A DNA stretch of 64,000 nucleotides from Sphingomonadales bacterium 39-57-19. Its GTDB lineage: Bacteria > Pseudomonadota > Alphaproteobacteria > Sphingomonadales > Sphingomonadaceae. Of the stretch, positions 34,139 to 44,032 are shown in pieces. The DNA lies in the NCBI GenBank assembly GCA_002282385.1, contig NCJG01000006.1:1-64000 (forward strand), given 5' to 3'. The notes under the pieces were generated by a model, which had not been told where the DNA came from, searched no databases, and saw only the letters and a program-made list of their open reading frames with translations. Within the stretch, counting starts at the first letter, position 1. Each line of letters opens with the position of its first letter. Position numbers and translations under genes: made by a program.

Positions 34139-35169
34139 GCTTTGGCCCGATAATGGATTTTGCTTTGCGCGCGTAATTGTTCGGCCGCCGCTTCGGGAGT
34201 CAGGTCACGCTGTGCTTCGGCCAGCATTTCATACCCCACCATGAACTTGCGCACGCTCGCGGAACGCAGCAGGGGCGGATAGAAATGGGCGTGCAGTTGC
34301 CAGTGCGGGGCGTCGGGTGTCGCGCTTGGCGCACCATGCCACCCCATCGAATAAGGAAAGCTTGTCTGGAACAGATTGTCGTAAGCAGTCGTGACGGCCT
34401 TCAGTATGTCGGCCAAGTCTTGGCGCTGTGCGGAGGTCAGCGCACTTAGCCGCTGGACAGCAAAAAGCGGGAGCAGGAGGACCTCGAACGGCCAGCTCGC
34501 CCAATAAGGTATCACCGCAATCCAATGGTCATTCATGGCGACGGTGCGCGCACCGTCCGCTGCCTCTTGTGCCGCATACGTCAGCAGCATCGCGTTTTGA
34601 TGTTTGTCGTAATATTCGGCCTGCGTTTCGTCCTCACGCGCGGGTTCGGCGGGGACATAATCGGTCGCCCATATTTGCCCGTGTGGGTGCGGGCTGGAAC
34701 AGCCCATCATCGCGCCTTTGTTTTCAAAGACCTGCACATAGGCATGGTTGGCCGACAGCTCGGCCTCCTGCGCCGCCCAATTGTCAACGACGGCCGCAAT
34801 TTCGGCCACCGGCATTTCGGGCAATGTCTTTCCATGGTCCGGCGAGAAGCAGATGACCCGGCATGTGCCAATTGCGGGCGCTGCACGAAATAACGGGTTG
34901 TCCTCGTCCGTTTCGCCGCCGTCCCCCGGCATCAGCGCGGCAAAGTCATTGTCGAAAATGAAGACATTTTTGTAATCGGGGTTGTGTATCCCGCCAGCAC
35001 GTTCATTGCCGGGGCACAAATAGCAGTTTGCGTCATGGATTGGACGCACTGCATTGTCTGGCGTGTCCTGTTGCCCCTGCCACGGACGCTTTGCCCTGTG
35101 CGGCGACACCAAAATCCATTCGTTTTTCAGCGGATTGAAACGGCGGTGGGGCTGTTCACTAAACCGCAT
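34135..35169 (-). CDS. galT: Galactose-1-phosphate uridylyltransferase
   Basis: Exchanges UMP between UDP-glucose and galactose-1-phosphate in the Leloir pathway. Zinc ligands Cys49 and Cys52 (CYLC), and the active-site SSPHPHGQIW with nucleophile His161, are visible. The start at 35169 (MRFSEQPHRR) is preferred over a TTG 18 bases upstream; it overlaps the end of the uracil-DNA glycosylase gene by 11 bases. At 344 aa it is normal length. It is coupled to galK downstream. Confidence 0.93.
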   Translation of the reverse strand: MRFSEQPHRRFNPLKNEWILVSPHRAKRPWQGQQDTPDNAVRPIHDANCYLCPGNERAGGIHNPDYKNVFIFDNDFAALMPGDGGETDEDNPLFRAAPAIGTCRVICFSPDHGKTLPEMPVAEIAAVVDNWAAQEAELSANHAYVQVFENKGAMMGCSSPHPHGQIWATDYVPAEPAREDETQAEYYDKHQNAMLLTYAAQEAADGARTVAMNDHWIAVIPYWASWPFEVLLLPLFAVQRLSALTSAQRQDLADILKAVTTAYDNLFQTSFPYSMGWHGAPSATPDAPHWQLHAHFYPPLLRSASVRKFMVGYEMLAEAQRDLTPEAAAEQLRAQSKIHYRAKA

Positions 35170-35845
35170 CGGGCAAGGTCCAATCAATCGGGGGCTGACC
35201 CTTGCTAGTCAGAAAGGCATTGCATTGCGAGAAATGTTTGCAGCCAAGAAACCCGTTATAGGCGGACAGTGGCGATGGATGTGCGGCCTTCAGCACCAAA
35301 TGGCGGCTGGCATCAACATTTGCCGCTTTCTTATGCGCATAGGCACCCCACAGCATGAACACGACCGGTTCTGGCTTGTCATTCACGCGCCCAACAATCG
35401 CGTCGGTAAACTGTTCCCATCCTTTCCGGCTATGCGAAGCGGCCTTGGCCATTTCGACCGTCAGGACGCTGTTCAACAACAGCACGCCTTGCTTCGCCCA
35501 ATGCTCCAAAAAGCCATGGGACGGACGGCGTATGCCGAGATCGCTTTCCAGTTCCTTGTAAATGTTCACAAGGCTTGGCGGCGGCCGGACACCGGGCGGC
35601 ACGCTGAAGCTCAAGCCATGGGCTTGGCCCGGGCCGTGATAGGGATCCTGTCCCAAAATGACGACCCGCACCCGATCGAGCGGGGTCAGCTCAAGCGCAC
35701 GAAACCATGCGGATCGTTCCGGGTATATCGTTTTGCCAGCCGCCTGCTCGGCCCCTAAAAACCGTGCAAGTGCAGCCATGCCTTCGCTTGCCAGTGCCGC
35801 GCTTAAGGGTGCTTCCCAGCCATTGGGTATGGAAAGGCGGCTCAT
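35159..35845 (-). CDS. ung: Uracil-DNA glycosylase, family 1
   Basis: Removes uracil from DNA in base-excision repair. The water-activating motif GQDPYH is at residues 65-70 (Asp67) and the leucine-loop motif HPSPLSAY at 189-196 (His189), as in family-1 enzymes. Starting at 35845 gives 228 aa and an ATGA overlap with the gltX stop. Lying between gltX and galT, it shares their transcript by position rather than function. Confidence 0.95.
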   Translation of the reverse strand: MSRLSIPNGWEAPLSAALASEGMAALARFLGAEQAAGKTIYPERSAWFRALELTPLDRVRVVILGQDPYHGPGQAHGLSFSVPPGVRPPPSLVNIYKELESDLGIRRPSHGFLEHWAKQGVLLLNSVLTVEMAKAASHSRKGWEQFTDAIVGRVNDKPEPVVFMLWGAYAHKKAANVDASRHLVLKAAHPSPLSAYNGFLGCKHFSQCNAFLTSKGQPPIDWTLPDAV

Positions 35846-37353
35846 TCTGCCTTGGGCGGGGCCGTCAGCAAATCGGTCCAAGCCTTGACCTCTTTCGATG
35901 TCGCTGGCCCAAGCAGCTCCATGGCGTGGCGCAACCGTTCACGGATGATGTCGCGGCCAAGATGGGTGATGGCGTCAAACAACGGCACGCCCTGCGCGCT
36001 GCCGGTTATGGCCAGATAGAATGGCCGGATAACATCCTTCAACTTTGCATCCAGAACTTCGGCGGTGCGGCGCAATGTTCCCTCAACACCGTCCCGGTGC
36101 CATTCGATCATCCCGTCAAACTGCTGCAACGCAATCGTATAGGCCGCGCGTTGCGCATCCTGTTCCAGCTTCACGCCATCGCGCAGCCGCTCAAGCGTCA
36201 TGCCTTCAATGCGGTTCATGAAGAACATGGCGGTGAGCCCGCCAAGGTCGGACATTTTGGTGATCCGCGCCTGCGCCATTTCGGCGATGGGCGTCAGATA
36301 GCTGTCATTCAACGCCCATGCTTTTATGGCGTCCAGAAACTCCGAAACGCTCAATTCTTCACGCAGATATCGGCCATTCAGCCAGTCCAGTTTCGACGTG
36401 TCGAACACGGGACCGCCGAGCGATATGTTGTGCACGTCAAATTCGTCGATAAGCGTTTGCAGCGAGGTCTTTTCGTCTTCTTCGCTTGCGGACTTGATGA
36501 ACAGTCCCAGAAAGTTCTGCATCGCCTGCGGCAAATAACCTGCGCGCTGATAATATAAGATGCTTGTCGGGTTCTTCCGCTTTGACAGTTTTGATTTGTC
36601 GGCATTGCGCAGCAACGGCAAATGCGTGAGCACTGGCGGTTCCCAGCCAAAATATTGATATAGCAACAAATGCTTTGGCGCCGACGAAATCCACTCTTCG
36701 CCGCGCATGACATGCGTAATGCCCATCAGATGGTCATCGACAACATTGGCCAAATGATAGGTCGGCAATCCGTCTGATTTCATCAGAACCTGCATATCGA
36801 CCACCGAATATTCAAACTCGATCTCGCCGCGCAACGTGTCCTGAACGATGCATGTGCCGGTCGTTGGAATTTTCATGCGGACAACATGTGGCACGCCATC
36901 TGCGTCCAGCTTCGCGCAGTCGTCGGCGTTAAGCGACAGGCAGGTGCCGTCATATTTGGGCGGCAACTTCGCCGCCATTTGGGCCGCGCGCGAGGCGCTT
37001 AGCTTTTCAGGCGTGCAATAGCATTTGAACGCATGCCCATCGGCCAGCAAACGGTCGCAATGTTCGGTGTAGATCGCGCTACGTTCCGACTGGCGATAGG
37101 GCCCGTGCGGTCCGCCAACATCCGGACCTTCATCCCAGCTAAGTCCCAGCCAGCGGAGCGATTCCAGAATCATTTTTTCCGATTGCGGCGTTGACCGCAC
37201 TTGATCGGTATCCTCAATCCGCAGCAGGAATTGCCCGCCATGCTTCTTTGCAAAGCAATAGTTGATCAGCGCAATATAAGCGGTGCCGACGTGCGGATCG
37301 CCAGTGGGTGAGGGGGCTACCCGGGTACGGACGGGACGGGTGATGGCATTCAT
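35842..37353 (-). CDS. gltX: Glutamyl-tRNA synthetase
   Basis: Class I aminoacyl-tRNA synthetase charging tRNA-Glu. The HIGH-like motif is PSPTGDPHVG (residues 14-23) and the KMSKS-like motif is KLSKRKN near 250. Length (503 aa) is normal, with the C-terminal anticodon-binding helical domain present. The ATG at 37353 is preferred over a TTG 18 bases upstream, since an AGAAG stretch stands before it. It heads the minus-strand run gltX-ung-galT-galK-ppiC-hupE and is divergent from the type III polyketide synthase. Confidence 0.93.
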   Translation of the reverse strand: MNAITRPVRTRVAPSPTGDPHVGTAYIALINYCFAKKHGGQFLLRIEDTDQVRSTPQSEKMILESLRWLGLSWDEGPDVGGPHGPYRQSERSAIYTEHCDRLLADGHAFKCYCTPEKLSASRAAQMAAKLPPKYDGTCLSLNADDCAKLDADGVPHVVRMKIPTTGTCIVQDTLRGEIEFEYSVVDMQVLMKSDGLPTYHLANVVDDHLMGITHVMRGEEWISSAPKHLLLYQYFGWEPPVLTHLPLLRNADKSKLSKRKNPTSILYYQRAGYLPQAMQNFLGLFIKSASEEDEKTSLQTLIDEFDVHNISLGGPVFDTSKLDWLNGRYLREELSVSEFLDAIKAWALNDSYLTPIAEMAQARITKMSDLGGLTAMFFMNRIEGMTLERLRDGVKLEQDAQRAAYTIALQQFDGMIEWHRDGVEGTLRRTAEVLDAKLKDVIRPFYLAITGSAQGVPLFDAITHLGRDIIRERLRHAMELLGPATSKEVKAWTDLLTAPPKAE

Positions 37354-37519
37354 GTTCAGTGCTTCTTTCAATCTCAGTTTGGCGGTCCTCTATCAAGCCT
37401 CGCCATGCTTGTCATCTTCGCGCTGCAATTGCGAAAGGGCGATATGTGCGTTGGATTAAATCGGGCTAGGGTAAAGTCTACCTAGCGCAAAGCCGATAAC
37501 AGGCGTAGCTGATTGACCA

Positions 37520-38551
37520 ATGACGCCTACTTCCCCCCGCTTGCTCTCGCTTGGCACCGCTGTGCCGCCGCACGGCATTACGCAAGATCAGGTCTTGTCG
37601 ATATTGGCGCAGGCCAAAGGTCACGCGCTGCCAGCGCGCATGGCAGATATTCTGGGCAATACCGGCATTGATCAGCGGTATATTGCGATGCCGCCTGAAT
37701 ATTATTTCGCGCCGCGCTCGTGGGCCGGTCGCGCAGCGGTATATGCCGACGCTGCAGCAGTTCTGTTTGAGGCTGCCGCGGCACAGGCACTTGATCGTGC
37801 AGGCGTCAATGCCGCCGACATCGGTCAGATTGTGTTTGTGTCAACCACAGGAACCATGACGCCAAGCCTGCCCAGCCGGATGATCGCGAAAATGGGCTTT
37901 GCGCCCGATACGCGATGCGTGCCCTTATTTGGCTATGGCTGTGCGGGCGGGGTCATTGGACTTGGCGTCGCCGCGGACCTGTTCCGCGCCAATCCGGACA
38001 AGCCCGTCCTGCTTGTAAGCCTTGAGCTGTGCAGTCTTGCCTATGACCATGCGCGGATGGACAAAAAAGATATGGTTGCGCTTGCTTTGTTCGCCGATGG
38101 CTGCGCGGCGGCAGTGGTTGGGGCAGGGCCGGGCCCTGTGCTCTCGGCCTTTGCCAGCCATGTGTGGCCCGACACGCTCGATATGATGGGCTGGGAAATC
38201 GGCGACACGGGCTTTGATCTGGTGCTTGCGCGCGACATTCCTGTATTCGTGAACAGCCACTTTGCGCCTGTCTGCGACGATTTCTTGGCGCGGCAAGGTC
38301 TTGAGAAAGCCAACATGGCGGAGCCTGCCTGTCACCCGGGCGGCGGCCGTGTTGTCGATGCGCTTGCGGACTATCTGGGTGATGATTTGGCAATGACCCG
38401 TTCGGTGCTGCGTGCGCATGGCAATATGAGCTCGCCAACGGTGCTGTTTGTGTTGGAAGCGTTGTTGGCGGCAGGGCCGATTGCAAAGCCAACCTTGTTA
38501 ACGGCGCTTGGCCCCGGATTTGTCGGTGCGATGGGAATCATAACGCCATGA
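37520..38551 (+). CDS. Type III polyketide synthase (chalcone synthase-like)
   Basis: A homodimeric ketosynthase that extends an acyl-CoA with malonyl-CoA units and cyclises the chain. The catalytic triad is complete: Cys141 in FGYGCAGG, His272 in ACHPGGGR and Asn302 in AHGNMSSP. Length 343 aa is slightly short but normal for bacterial forms. Bacterial relatives make alkylresorcinols, alkylpyrones or tetrahydroxynaphthalene; chain length cannot be read here. Its stop overlaps the methyltransferase start (ATGA), a pairing seen in alkylpyrone/alkylresorcinol loci. Confidence 0.9.
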   Translation: MTPTSPRLLSLGTAVPPHGITQDQVLSILAQAKGHALPARMADILGNTGIDQRYIAMPPEYYFAPRSWAGRAAVYADAAAVLFEAAAAQALDRAGVNAADIGQIVFVSTTGTMTPSLPSRMIAKMGFAPDTRCVPLFGYGCAGGVIGLGVAADLFRANPDKPVLLVSLELCSLAYDHARMDKKDMVALALFADGCAAAVVGAGPGPVLSAFASHVWPDTLDMMGWEIGDTGFDLVLARDIPVFVNSHFAPVCDDFLARQGLEKANMAEPACHPGGGRVVDALADYLGDDLAMTRSVLRAHGNMSSPTVLFVLEALLAAGPIAKPTLLTALGPGFVGAMGIITP

Positions 38552-39069
38552 TGCTGTTGGATTGGCCTATCTGGGCGCTCATTGTCTTTGCCTATGTCAT
38601 TATCCAGCGGCTTGCCGAGCTTGCCTATGCCAACGCCAATACGCGGCGTTTGCTGGCCGAAGGCGGGCGTGAGCATGGGGCAAAGCATTATCCTCTGTTC
38701 ATATTGCTCCACAGCGGCTGGCTTGTGTCGATTGCGCTGTTTGCGGAACCGACAGCAGGGCCGAACCTGTTATTGCTCAACGCGTTTGTCGCCAGCCAGA
38801 CATTTCGTTTTTGGACGCTGGCAAGCATTGGCCGGTGGTGGACGACCCGCATCATCAGCGCGCCGCATTTCCCCCGGGTGACGCGTGGGCCATATCGGTT
38901 TATCAAGCACCCAAATTACGCATTGGTGGTCGTGGAAATCGCGCTGCTGCCGCTCCTGCTTGGTGCACCTGCCATGGCGCTGACGTTTTCGATATTCAAC
39001 GCTGCATTATTGTGGTGGCGGATCCGGATTGAAAATGCCGTGCTCGGCGAACGTGTGGGCACTACTTGA
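38548..39069 (+). CDS. Isoprenylcysteine carboxyl methyltransferase (ICMT)-family membrane protein
   Basis: The 173-residue protein has four to five membrane helices and the family's C-terminal SAM-binding signature RGPYRFIKHPNY (about residues 128-139). Bacterial members coded beside type III polyketide synthases O-methylate the polyketide product. The ATGA overlap with the upstream gene supports that role. Its stop codon lies within a candidate promoter for the str operon that follows. Confidence 0.85.
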   Translation: MMLLDWPIWALIVFAYVIIQRLAELAYANANTRRLLAEGGREHGAKHYPLFILLHSGWLVSIALFAEPTAGPNLLLLNAFVASQTFRFWTLASIGRWWTTRIISAPHFPRVTRGPYRFIKHPNYALVVVEIALLPLLLGAPAMALTFSIFNAALLWWRIRIENAVLGERVGTT

Positions 39070-39094
39070 CCCGACCGCCTGCTGGCGCTAATGG
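39066..39094 (+). promoter_or_regulatory. Candidate promoter of the rpsL (str) operon
   Basis: TTGACC, 17 bases, then TAATGG. It overlaps the stop codon of the methyltransferase gene and leaves a leader of about 155 bases before rpsL. The layout is like that of the candidate rpsM promoter at 57867. Confidence 0.4.
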
Positions 39095-39253
39095 CGCGCC
39101 TTCCCATGGCCAGAGGACCGATTCTCTTTGGTCATTTGGGAAGAACTCAGAATAGCAGCACATTGTGTGATCGGCCGGGTGGGCCAAAGGCTGAGCCTCC
39201 ACCGCAAAATACGGCTGCCCACCCAAAGTAACCGCTTTAAACAAGGTGAAGAT

Positions 39254-39625
39254 ATGCCAACGATTAACCAGCTGGTCCGCAAGGGCCGGACCCCGCAGAA
39301 GACCAAGTCCAAGGTCCCTGCGATGGACCAAAATCCACAGAAGCGCGGCGTTTGCACACGCGTTTATACAACGACCCCGAAAAAGCCGAACTCGGCTTTG
39401 CGTAAGGTTGCGAAGATCCGTCTGACCAACCAGCGTGAAGTTATTTCCTATATCCCAGGTGAAGGCCACAACCTTCAGGAGCACAGCGTTGTGCTTATCC
39501 GTGGCGGCCGCGTACGCGACCTTCCCGGTGTGCGTTACCACGTGCTTCGCGGCGTACTCGATACGCAGGGCGTCAAGGACCGCAAGCAATCGCGTTCCAA
39601 ATATGGTGCAAAGCGTCCGAAGTAA
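39254..39625 (+). CDS. rpsL: Ribosomal protein S12
   Basis: 123-residue decoding-centre protein of the 30S subunit. The start [10 protein letters not shown] has AAGGTGA upstream. The conserved [13 protein letters not shown] segment keeps Lys43. In the second streptomycin-related loop, [13 protein letters not shown], residue 88 is Arg where E. coli has Lys. First gene of the str operon. Confidence 0.97.
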   Translation: MPTINQLVRKGRTPQKTKSKVPAMDQNPQKRGVCTRVYTTTPKKPNSALRKVAKIRLTNQREVISYIPGEGHNLQEHSVVLIRGGRVRDLPGVRYHVLRGVLDTQGVKDRKQSRSKYGAKRPK

Positions 39626-39702
39626 TTCGAACGTTACCATTGGCTGGCCGATTGGCGCGCAACTGCGCTGCCACTGGTCCCATGAGATAAAGGAAATAAA
39701 AT

Positions 39703-40173
39703 ATGTCACGTCGTCGTCGTCCCGAAAAGCGCATCATTCTTCCCGATCCCAAGTTCGGTGATATCGTGCTTTCGAAGTTCATGAACAACCTGATGCTTGA
39801 TGGTAAGAAGTCAGCAGCAGAGCGTATCGTTTATGGTGCGTTGGAAACTGTTGAAGCCCGCGCCAAGAAAGATCCTATCCAAACCTTCCATGAAGCGCTG
39901 GATAACGTAAAGCCAGGCATCGAAGTCCGCAGCCGCCGCGTTGGTGGTGCAACTTATCAGGTTCCTTGCGAAGTGCGTCCAGAGCGCGCGCAGGCACTTG
40001 CGATCCGTTGGTTGATCGGCGCTGCACGTAACCGCAGTGAAACCACCATGGCTGCCCGTTTGTCGGGTGAATTGATGGATGCTGCGTCAAACCGTGGCAA
40101 CGCCGTCAAGAAGCGTGAAGATACGCACCGTATGGCGGAAGCCAACCGGGCGTTCGCGCACTACCGCTGGTAA
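39703..40173 (+). CDS. rpsG: Ribosomal protein S7
   Basis: 156-residue 30S head protein that nucleates assembly on the 3' domain of 16S rRNA. Starts [10 protein letters not shown] after an AAGGAA site and contains the typical [11 protein letters not shown] and [11 protein letters not shown] segments. Second gene of the str operon. Confidence 0.97.
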   Translation: MSRRRRPEKRIILPDPKFGDIVLSKFMNNLMLDGKKSAAERIVYGALETVEARAKKDPIQTFHEALDNVKPGIEVRSRRVGGATYQVPCEVRPERAQALAIRWLIGAARNRSETTMAARLSGELMDAASNRGNAVKKREDTHRMAEANRAFAHYRW

Positions 40174-40218
40174 TCACATTCGGGCCACTTCGGTGGCCCA
40201 CACTTCGGAGTAAAGCAT

Positions 40219-42291
40219 ATGGCACGCAGCCATCCACTCAATATGTATCGCAACATCGGTATCATGGCGCATATCGACGCCGGTAAAACCACGACCACCG
40301 AGCGCATCCTTTTCTACACCGGCAAGTCGTATAAAATCGGCGAAGTTCATGATGGCGCCGCCACCATGGATTGGATGGAGCAAGAGCAAGAGCGTGGCAT
40401 CACGATCACCTCGGCTGCAACGACCTGCTTCTGGAACGACCACCGCATCAACATCATTGATACGCCAGGCCACGTTGACTTCACGATTGAAGTTGAACGT
40501 TCGCTGCGCGTTCTCGATGGCGCGGTTGCTTGCTTCGACGGCGTTGCCGGCGTTGAGCCTCAGTCCGAAACCGTATGGCGTCAGGCCGATAAGTATGGCG
40601 TTCCACGCATGTGCTTCATCAACAAGCTCGACCGTACCGGCGCGAACTTCAAATATTGCGTTCAATCGATCATCGACCGTCTGGGTGCAAAGCCAGCCGT
40701 TCTGTACATTCCAATCGGTTTGGAAGCGGATCTTAAGGGTCTCGTCGACCTCGTGCACAACCGTGCGATCATCTGGAAAGACGAATCGCTTGGCGCGGAC
40801 TTCTTCTACGAAGATATCCCAGCTGATCTGGCGGACGAAGCTGCGAAGTATCGCAGCGACCTCATCGAGCTTGCTGTTGAGCAAGACGATGTCGCCATGG
40901 AAGCCTATCTTGAAGGCAATGAGCCTGACGTTGCAACGCTGAAGGCGCTGATCCGCAAGGGCACGTTGAACCAGTCGTTCGTTCCTGTCTGCTGTGGTTC
41001 GGCGTTCAAGAACAAGGGCGTTCAGCCATTGCTCGACGCTGTTGTCGATTATCTGCCTTCGCCGCTCGACATTGAAGACGTTCAAGGCGTCAAGATGGAC
41101 AGCCTTGAGCCAGACAGCCGCCCAGCCGCTGACGATGCGCCGTTCTCGGCACTCGCGTTCAAGGTTATGAACGATCCATTCGTCGGTTCGCTGACCTTCA
41201 TCCGCATCTATTCGGGTACGCTCGTCAAGGGCACCTACCTGAACTCGGTGAAGGACAAGAAGGAAAAGGTCGGGCGTATGCTAGAAATGCACGCCAACGA
41301 ACGTAAGGACGTTGACGAAGCATTCGCAGGCGACATCATCGCGCTTGCCGGTATGAAGGAAACGACAACCGGTGACACTTTGTGCGCCGAACGTTCGCCA
41401 ATCATCCTTGAGCGTATGGAATTCCCTGAGCCCGTTATCGAGCTTTCGGTTGAACCAAAGACCAAGGCTGACCAAGAAAAGATGGGCATCGCGCTCAATC
41501 GTCTGTCGGCTGAAGATCCATCGTTCCGCGTTTCGACCGATCACGAATCGGGCCAGACGATCATTAAGGGCATGGGCGAGCTTCACCTCGACATCATCGT
41601 CGATCGTATGCGTCGTGAATTCAAGGTTGAAGCAAATGTCGGCGCGCCGCAGGTTGCGTACCGCGAATATCTCGCACGCGAAGTTGACATTGATTACACC
41701 CACAAGAAGCAGTCGGGTGGTTCAGGTCAGTTCGGCCGTATCAAGTTCACCGTAAAGCCGGGCGAGCGTGGCACGGGCATCATCTTCAAGGATGAAGTCA
41801 AGGGCGGTAACATTCCGAAGGAATATATCCCATCGGTTGAAAAGGGCATGCGCGAAACCGCAGAGTCCGGATCGCTTATCGGCTTCCCAATCATCGATTT
41901 CGAAATCACGCTGTATGACGGCGCGTACCATGACGTCGACTCGTCGGCGCTGGCATTCGAAATCGCTGGCCGTGCAGGCATGCGTGAAGCTGCGCAAAAA
42001 GCCGGCATCAAGCTGCTTGAACCAATCATGAAGGTCGAAGTTGTATCGCCTGAGGAATATCTGGGCGATGTGATCGGCGACATGAACTCACGTCGTGGTC
42101 AAATTCAGGGCACTGACAGCCGCGGTAATGCGCAGGTTGTTGAGTCCATGGTGCCTTTGGCCAACATGTTCGGCTATGTGAACCAGCTCCGCTCGTTCAC
42201 GCAAGGACGTGCAAACTATTCGATGTTCTTCAATCATTATGATGAAGTCCCATCGAACGTTGCGGCCGAAATCAAGGAGAAGCTTGCCTGA
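40219..42291 (+). CDS. fusA: Elongation factor G
   Basis: 690-residue GTPase that drives translocation. The G1 loop [15 protein letters not shown], the [10 protein letters not shown] switch, the DTPGHVDF motif and [10 protein letters not shown] are all present in the first 150 residues, with domains II-V complete ([13 protein letters not shown] and [10 protein letters not shown] in the second half). CGGAG precedes the start. Lies between rpsG and tuf; no second copy in the window. Confidence 0.98.
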   Translation: MARSHPLNMYRNIGIMAHIDAGKTTTTERILFYTGKSYKIGEVHDGAATMDWMEQEQERGITITSAATTCFWNDHRINIIDTPGHVDFTIEVERSLRVLDGAVACFDGVAGVEPQSETVWRQADKYGVPRMCFINKLDRTGANFKYCVQSIIDRLGAKPAVLYIPIGLEADLKGLVDLVHNRAIIWKDESLGADFFYEDIPADLADEAAKYRSDLIELAVEQDDVAMEAYLEGNEPDVATLKALIRKGTLNQSFVPVCCGSAFKNKGVQPLLDAVVDYLPSPLDIEDVQGVKMDSLEPDSRPAADDAPFSALAFKVMNDPFVGSLTFIRIYSGTLVKGTYLNSVKDKKEKVGRMLEMHANERKDVDEAFAGDIIALAGMKETTTGDTLCAERSPIILERMEFPEPVIELSVEPKTKADQEKMGIALNRLSAEDPSFRVSTDHESGQTIIKGMGELHLDIIVDRMRREFKVEANVGAPQVAYREYLAREVDIDYTHKKQSGGSGQFGRIKFTVKPGERGTGIIFKDEVKGGNIPKEYIPSVEKGMRETAESGSLIGFPIIDFEITLYDGAYHDVDSSALAFEIAGRAGMREAAQKAGIKLLEPIMKVEVVSPEEYLGDVIGDMNSRRGQIQGTDSRGNAQVVESMVPLANMFGYVNQLRSFTQGRANYSMFFNHYDEVPSNVAAEIKEKLA

Positions 42292-42313
42292 TAGGCAAAA
42301 GCCGATTAATGGC

Positions 42314-42335
42314 GGCGCCTGATTCAGCAGGCGTC
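42314..42335 (+). other. Hairpin between fusA and tuf
   Basis: GGCGCCTG-ATTCAG-CAGGCGTC forms an eight-pair stem with one G-U pair and has no U tract after it. It may set the fusA/tuf expression ratio by mRNA processing or stability rather than stop transcription. Confidence 0.3.
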
Positions 42336-42382
42336 GTCCCACCTGATCAAAATATTACCTAATCGAAAGAAGGTTTGAGAAA

Positions 42383-43573
42383 ATGGCAAAAGCTAAATTT
42401 GAGCGGACGAAACCGCATTGCAACATTGGTACCATCGGTCACGTTGACCACGGCAAGACCACGCTGACTGCAGCAATCACGAAGATCATGGCTGAAACTT
42501 ACGGCGGTACCGCTGTTGATTTCGCCAACATCGATAAGGCTCCAGAAGAGCGCGAGCGCGGCATCACGATTTCGACCGCACACGTTGAATATGAAACTGC
42601 TGGTCGTCACTACGCACACGTCGACTGCCCAGGCCACGCTGACTATGTTAAGAACATGATCACCGGTGCTGCCCAGATGGACGGCGCTATCCTCGTTGTG
42701 AACGCTGCTGACGGCCCGATGCCACAGACTCGCGAGCACATCCTGCTTGCACGTCAGGTTGGCGTTCCTGCACTTGTTGTTTACATGAACAAGGTTGACC
42801 AGGTTGACGACGAAGAAATTCTCGAGCTGGTTGAAATGGAAATCCGTGAGCTTCTTTCGAAGTATGATTTCCCAGGCGACGATATTCCAATCGTTCGTGG
42901 TTCGGCACTTGCTGCACTCGAAGGCCGTGACGACAACATCGGTAAGGAATCGGTCCTTGCACTGATGGCTGCTGTTGACGAAGCTATTCCTCAGCCAGAG
43001 CGTCCAATCGACAAGCCATTCCTGATGCCAGTTGAAGACGTGTTCTCGATCTCGGGTCGTGGTACGGTTGTTACCGGCCGCGTTGAAACCGGAATCGTCA
43101 AGGTTGGCGAAGAAGTTGAAATCGTTGGTATCAAGGACACCAAGAAGACGACCGTTACCGGCGTTGAAATGTTCCGCAAGCTGCTCGACGAAGGTCGTGC
43201 AGGCGACAACATCGGTGCGCTTGTTCGTGGCGTAGGCCGTGAAGAAGTTGAGCGTGGTCAGGTTCTCTGCAAGCCAGGTTCGGTTACGCCGCACACTGAG
43301 TTTTCGGCAGAAATCTATGTTCTTTCGAAGGACGAAGGCGGCCGTCACACGCCATTCTTCGCAAACTACCGTCCACAGTTCTACTTCCGTACAACTGACG
43401 TGACCGGCGAAGTGATCCTTCCAGAAGGCACTGAAATGGTTATGCCAGGCGACAACGTAACCATCGCGGTTAAGTTGATTGCTCCAATCGCTATGGACCC
43501 AGGTCTTCGCTTCGCAATTCGCGAAGGCGGACGCACCGTCGGTTCTGGGGTTGTCAGCACCATCACGAAGTAA
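42383..43573 (+). CDS. tuf: Elongation factor Tu
   Basis: 396-residue GTPase delivering aminoacyl-t[12 protein letters not shown] (18-26), DCPGHADY near 81 and NKVDQVDD are the GTP motifs; domains II and III are complete to the [10 protein letters not shown] end. GAAGG precedes the start. Followed at once by a strong hairpin terminator. Confidence 0.98.
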   Translation: MAKAKFERTKPHCNIGTIGHVDHGKTTLTAAITKIMAETYGGTAVDFANIDKAPEERERGITISTAHVEYETAGRHYAHVDCPGHADYVKNMITGAAQMDGAILVVNAADGPMPQTREHILLARQVGVPALVVYMNKVDQVDDEEILELVEMEIRELLSKYDFPGDDIPIVRGSALAALEGRDDNIGKESVLALMAAVDEAIPQPERPIDKPFLMPVEDVFSISGRGTVVTGRVETGIVKVGEEVEIVGIKDTKKTTVTGVEMFRKLLDEGRAGDNIGALVRGVGREEVERGQVLCKPGSVTPHTEFSAEIYVLSKDEGGRHTPFFANYRPQFYFRTTDVTGEVILPEGTEMVMPGDNVTIAVKLIAPIAMDPGLRFAIREGGRTVGSGVVSTITK

Positions 43574-43587
43574 TATAGGCCGCGCAT

Positions 43588-43623
43588 CCCGCCTGAATCC
43601 TTGATTCGGGCGGGGCGGTTTTT
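43588..43623 (+). terminator. Rho-independent terminator after tuf
   Basis: CCCGCCTGAAT and ATTCGGGCGGG pair over eleven positions with one G-U pair around a short loop, followed by GCGGTTTTT. It closes the str operon 14 bases after tuf. Confidence 0.8.
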
Positions 43624-43634
43624 AGAATTTCAAA

Positions 43635-43679
43635 ACAGCTGTTCCGGCTTCGAAAGCGCAAGTCGGAATGGCTGTTTTT
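43635..43679 (+). terminator. Second hairpin with U tract just before rpsJ (terminator or attenuator)
   Basis: ACAGCTGTTCCGGCTT pairs with AAGTCGGAATGGCTGT over 16 positions (three G-U pairs) around a nine-base loop and is followed by TTTTT. It ends about 40 bases before rpsJ, leaving little room for a separate promoter after it. Confidence 0.6.
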
Positions 43680-43720
43680 CGGCTCTTTGATATTGATAGA
43701 ATTTGGAAATTGGTGAACCC

Positions 43721-44032
43721 ATGGAAACGCAGAATATTCGCATCCGTCTGAAAGCATTTGACCATCGCGTCCTCGATCAGGCGACTGGCGATATCGCAGA
43801 CACCGCACGCCGCACTGGCGCGCTTATCCGTGGTCCAATTCCACTTCCTACCCGTATCGAAAAGTTCACAGTGAACCGCGGACCGCACGTTGACAAAAAG
43901 TCACGCGAGCAGTTCGAAGTTCGTACCTATAAAAGGTTGCTCGACATTGTGCAGCCCACGCCACAGACCGTAGACGCGCTCATGAAGCTCGATCTTGCTG
44001 CCGGTGTGAATGTCGAAATCAAATTGGCGTAA
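43721..44032 (+). CDS. rpsJ: Ribosomal protein S10
   Basis: 103-residue 30S protein, also the partner of NusB in antitermination. The start [10 protein letters not shown] at 43721 matches the family's usual N-terminus and length; an in-frame codon 18 bases upstream is rejected. GPIPLPTR and [13 protein letters not shown] are conserved. First gene of the S10 cluster, separated from rplC by an unusually long spacer. Confidence 0.97.
   Translation: METQNIRIRLKAFDHRVLDQATGDIADTARRTGALIRGPIPLPTRIEKFTVNRGPHVDKKSREQFEVRTYKRLLDIVQPTPQTVDALMKLDLAAGVNVEIKLA

Noticed and set aside
40174..41085. 303-residue open frame on the minus strand opposite fusA
   Set aside because: It mirrors the strongly biased codons of fusA, has no family resemblance and no ribosome-binding context.
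42359..43348. 329-residue open frame on the minus strand opposite tuf
   Set aside because: Antisense shadow of a highly conserved gene; composition is unlike a real protein.
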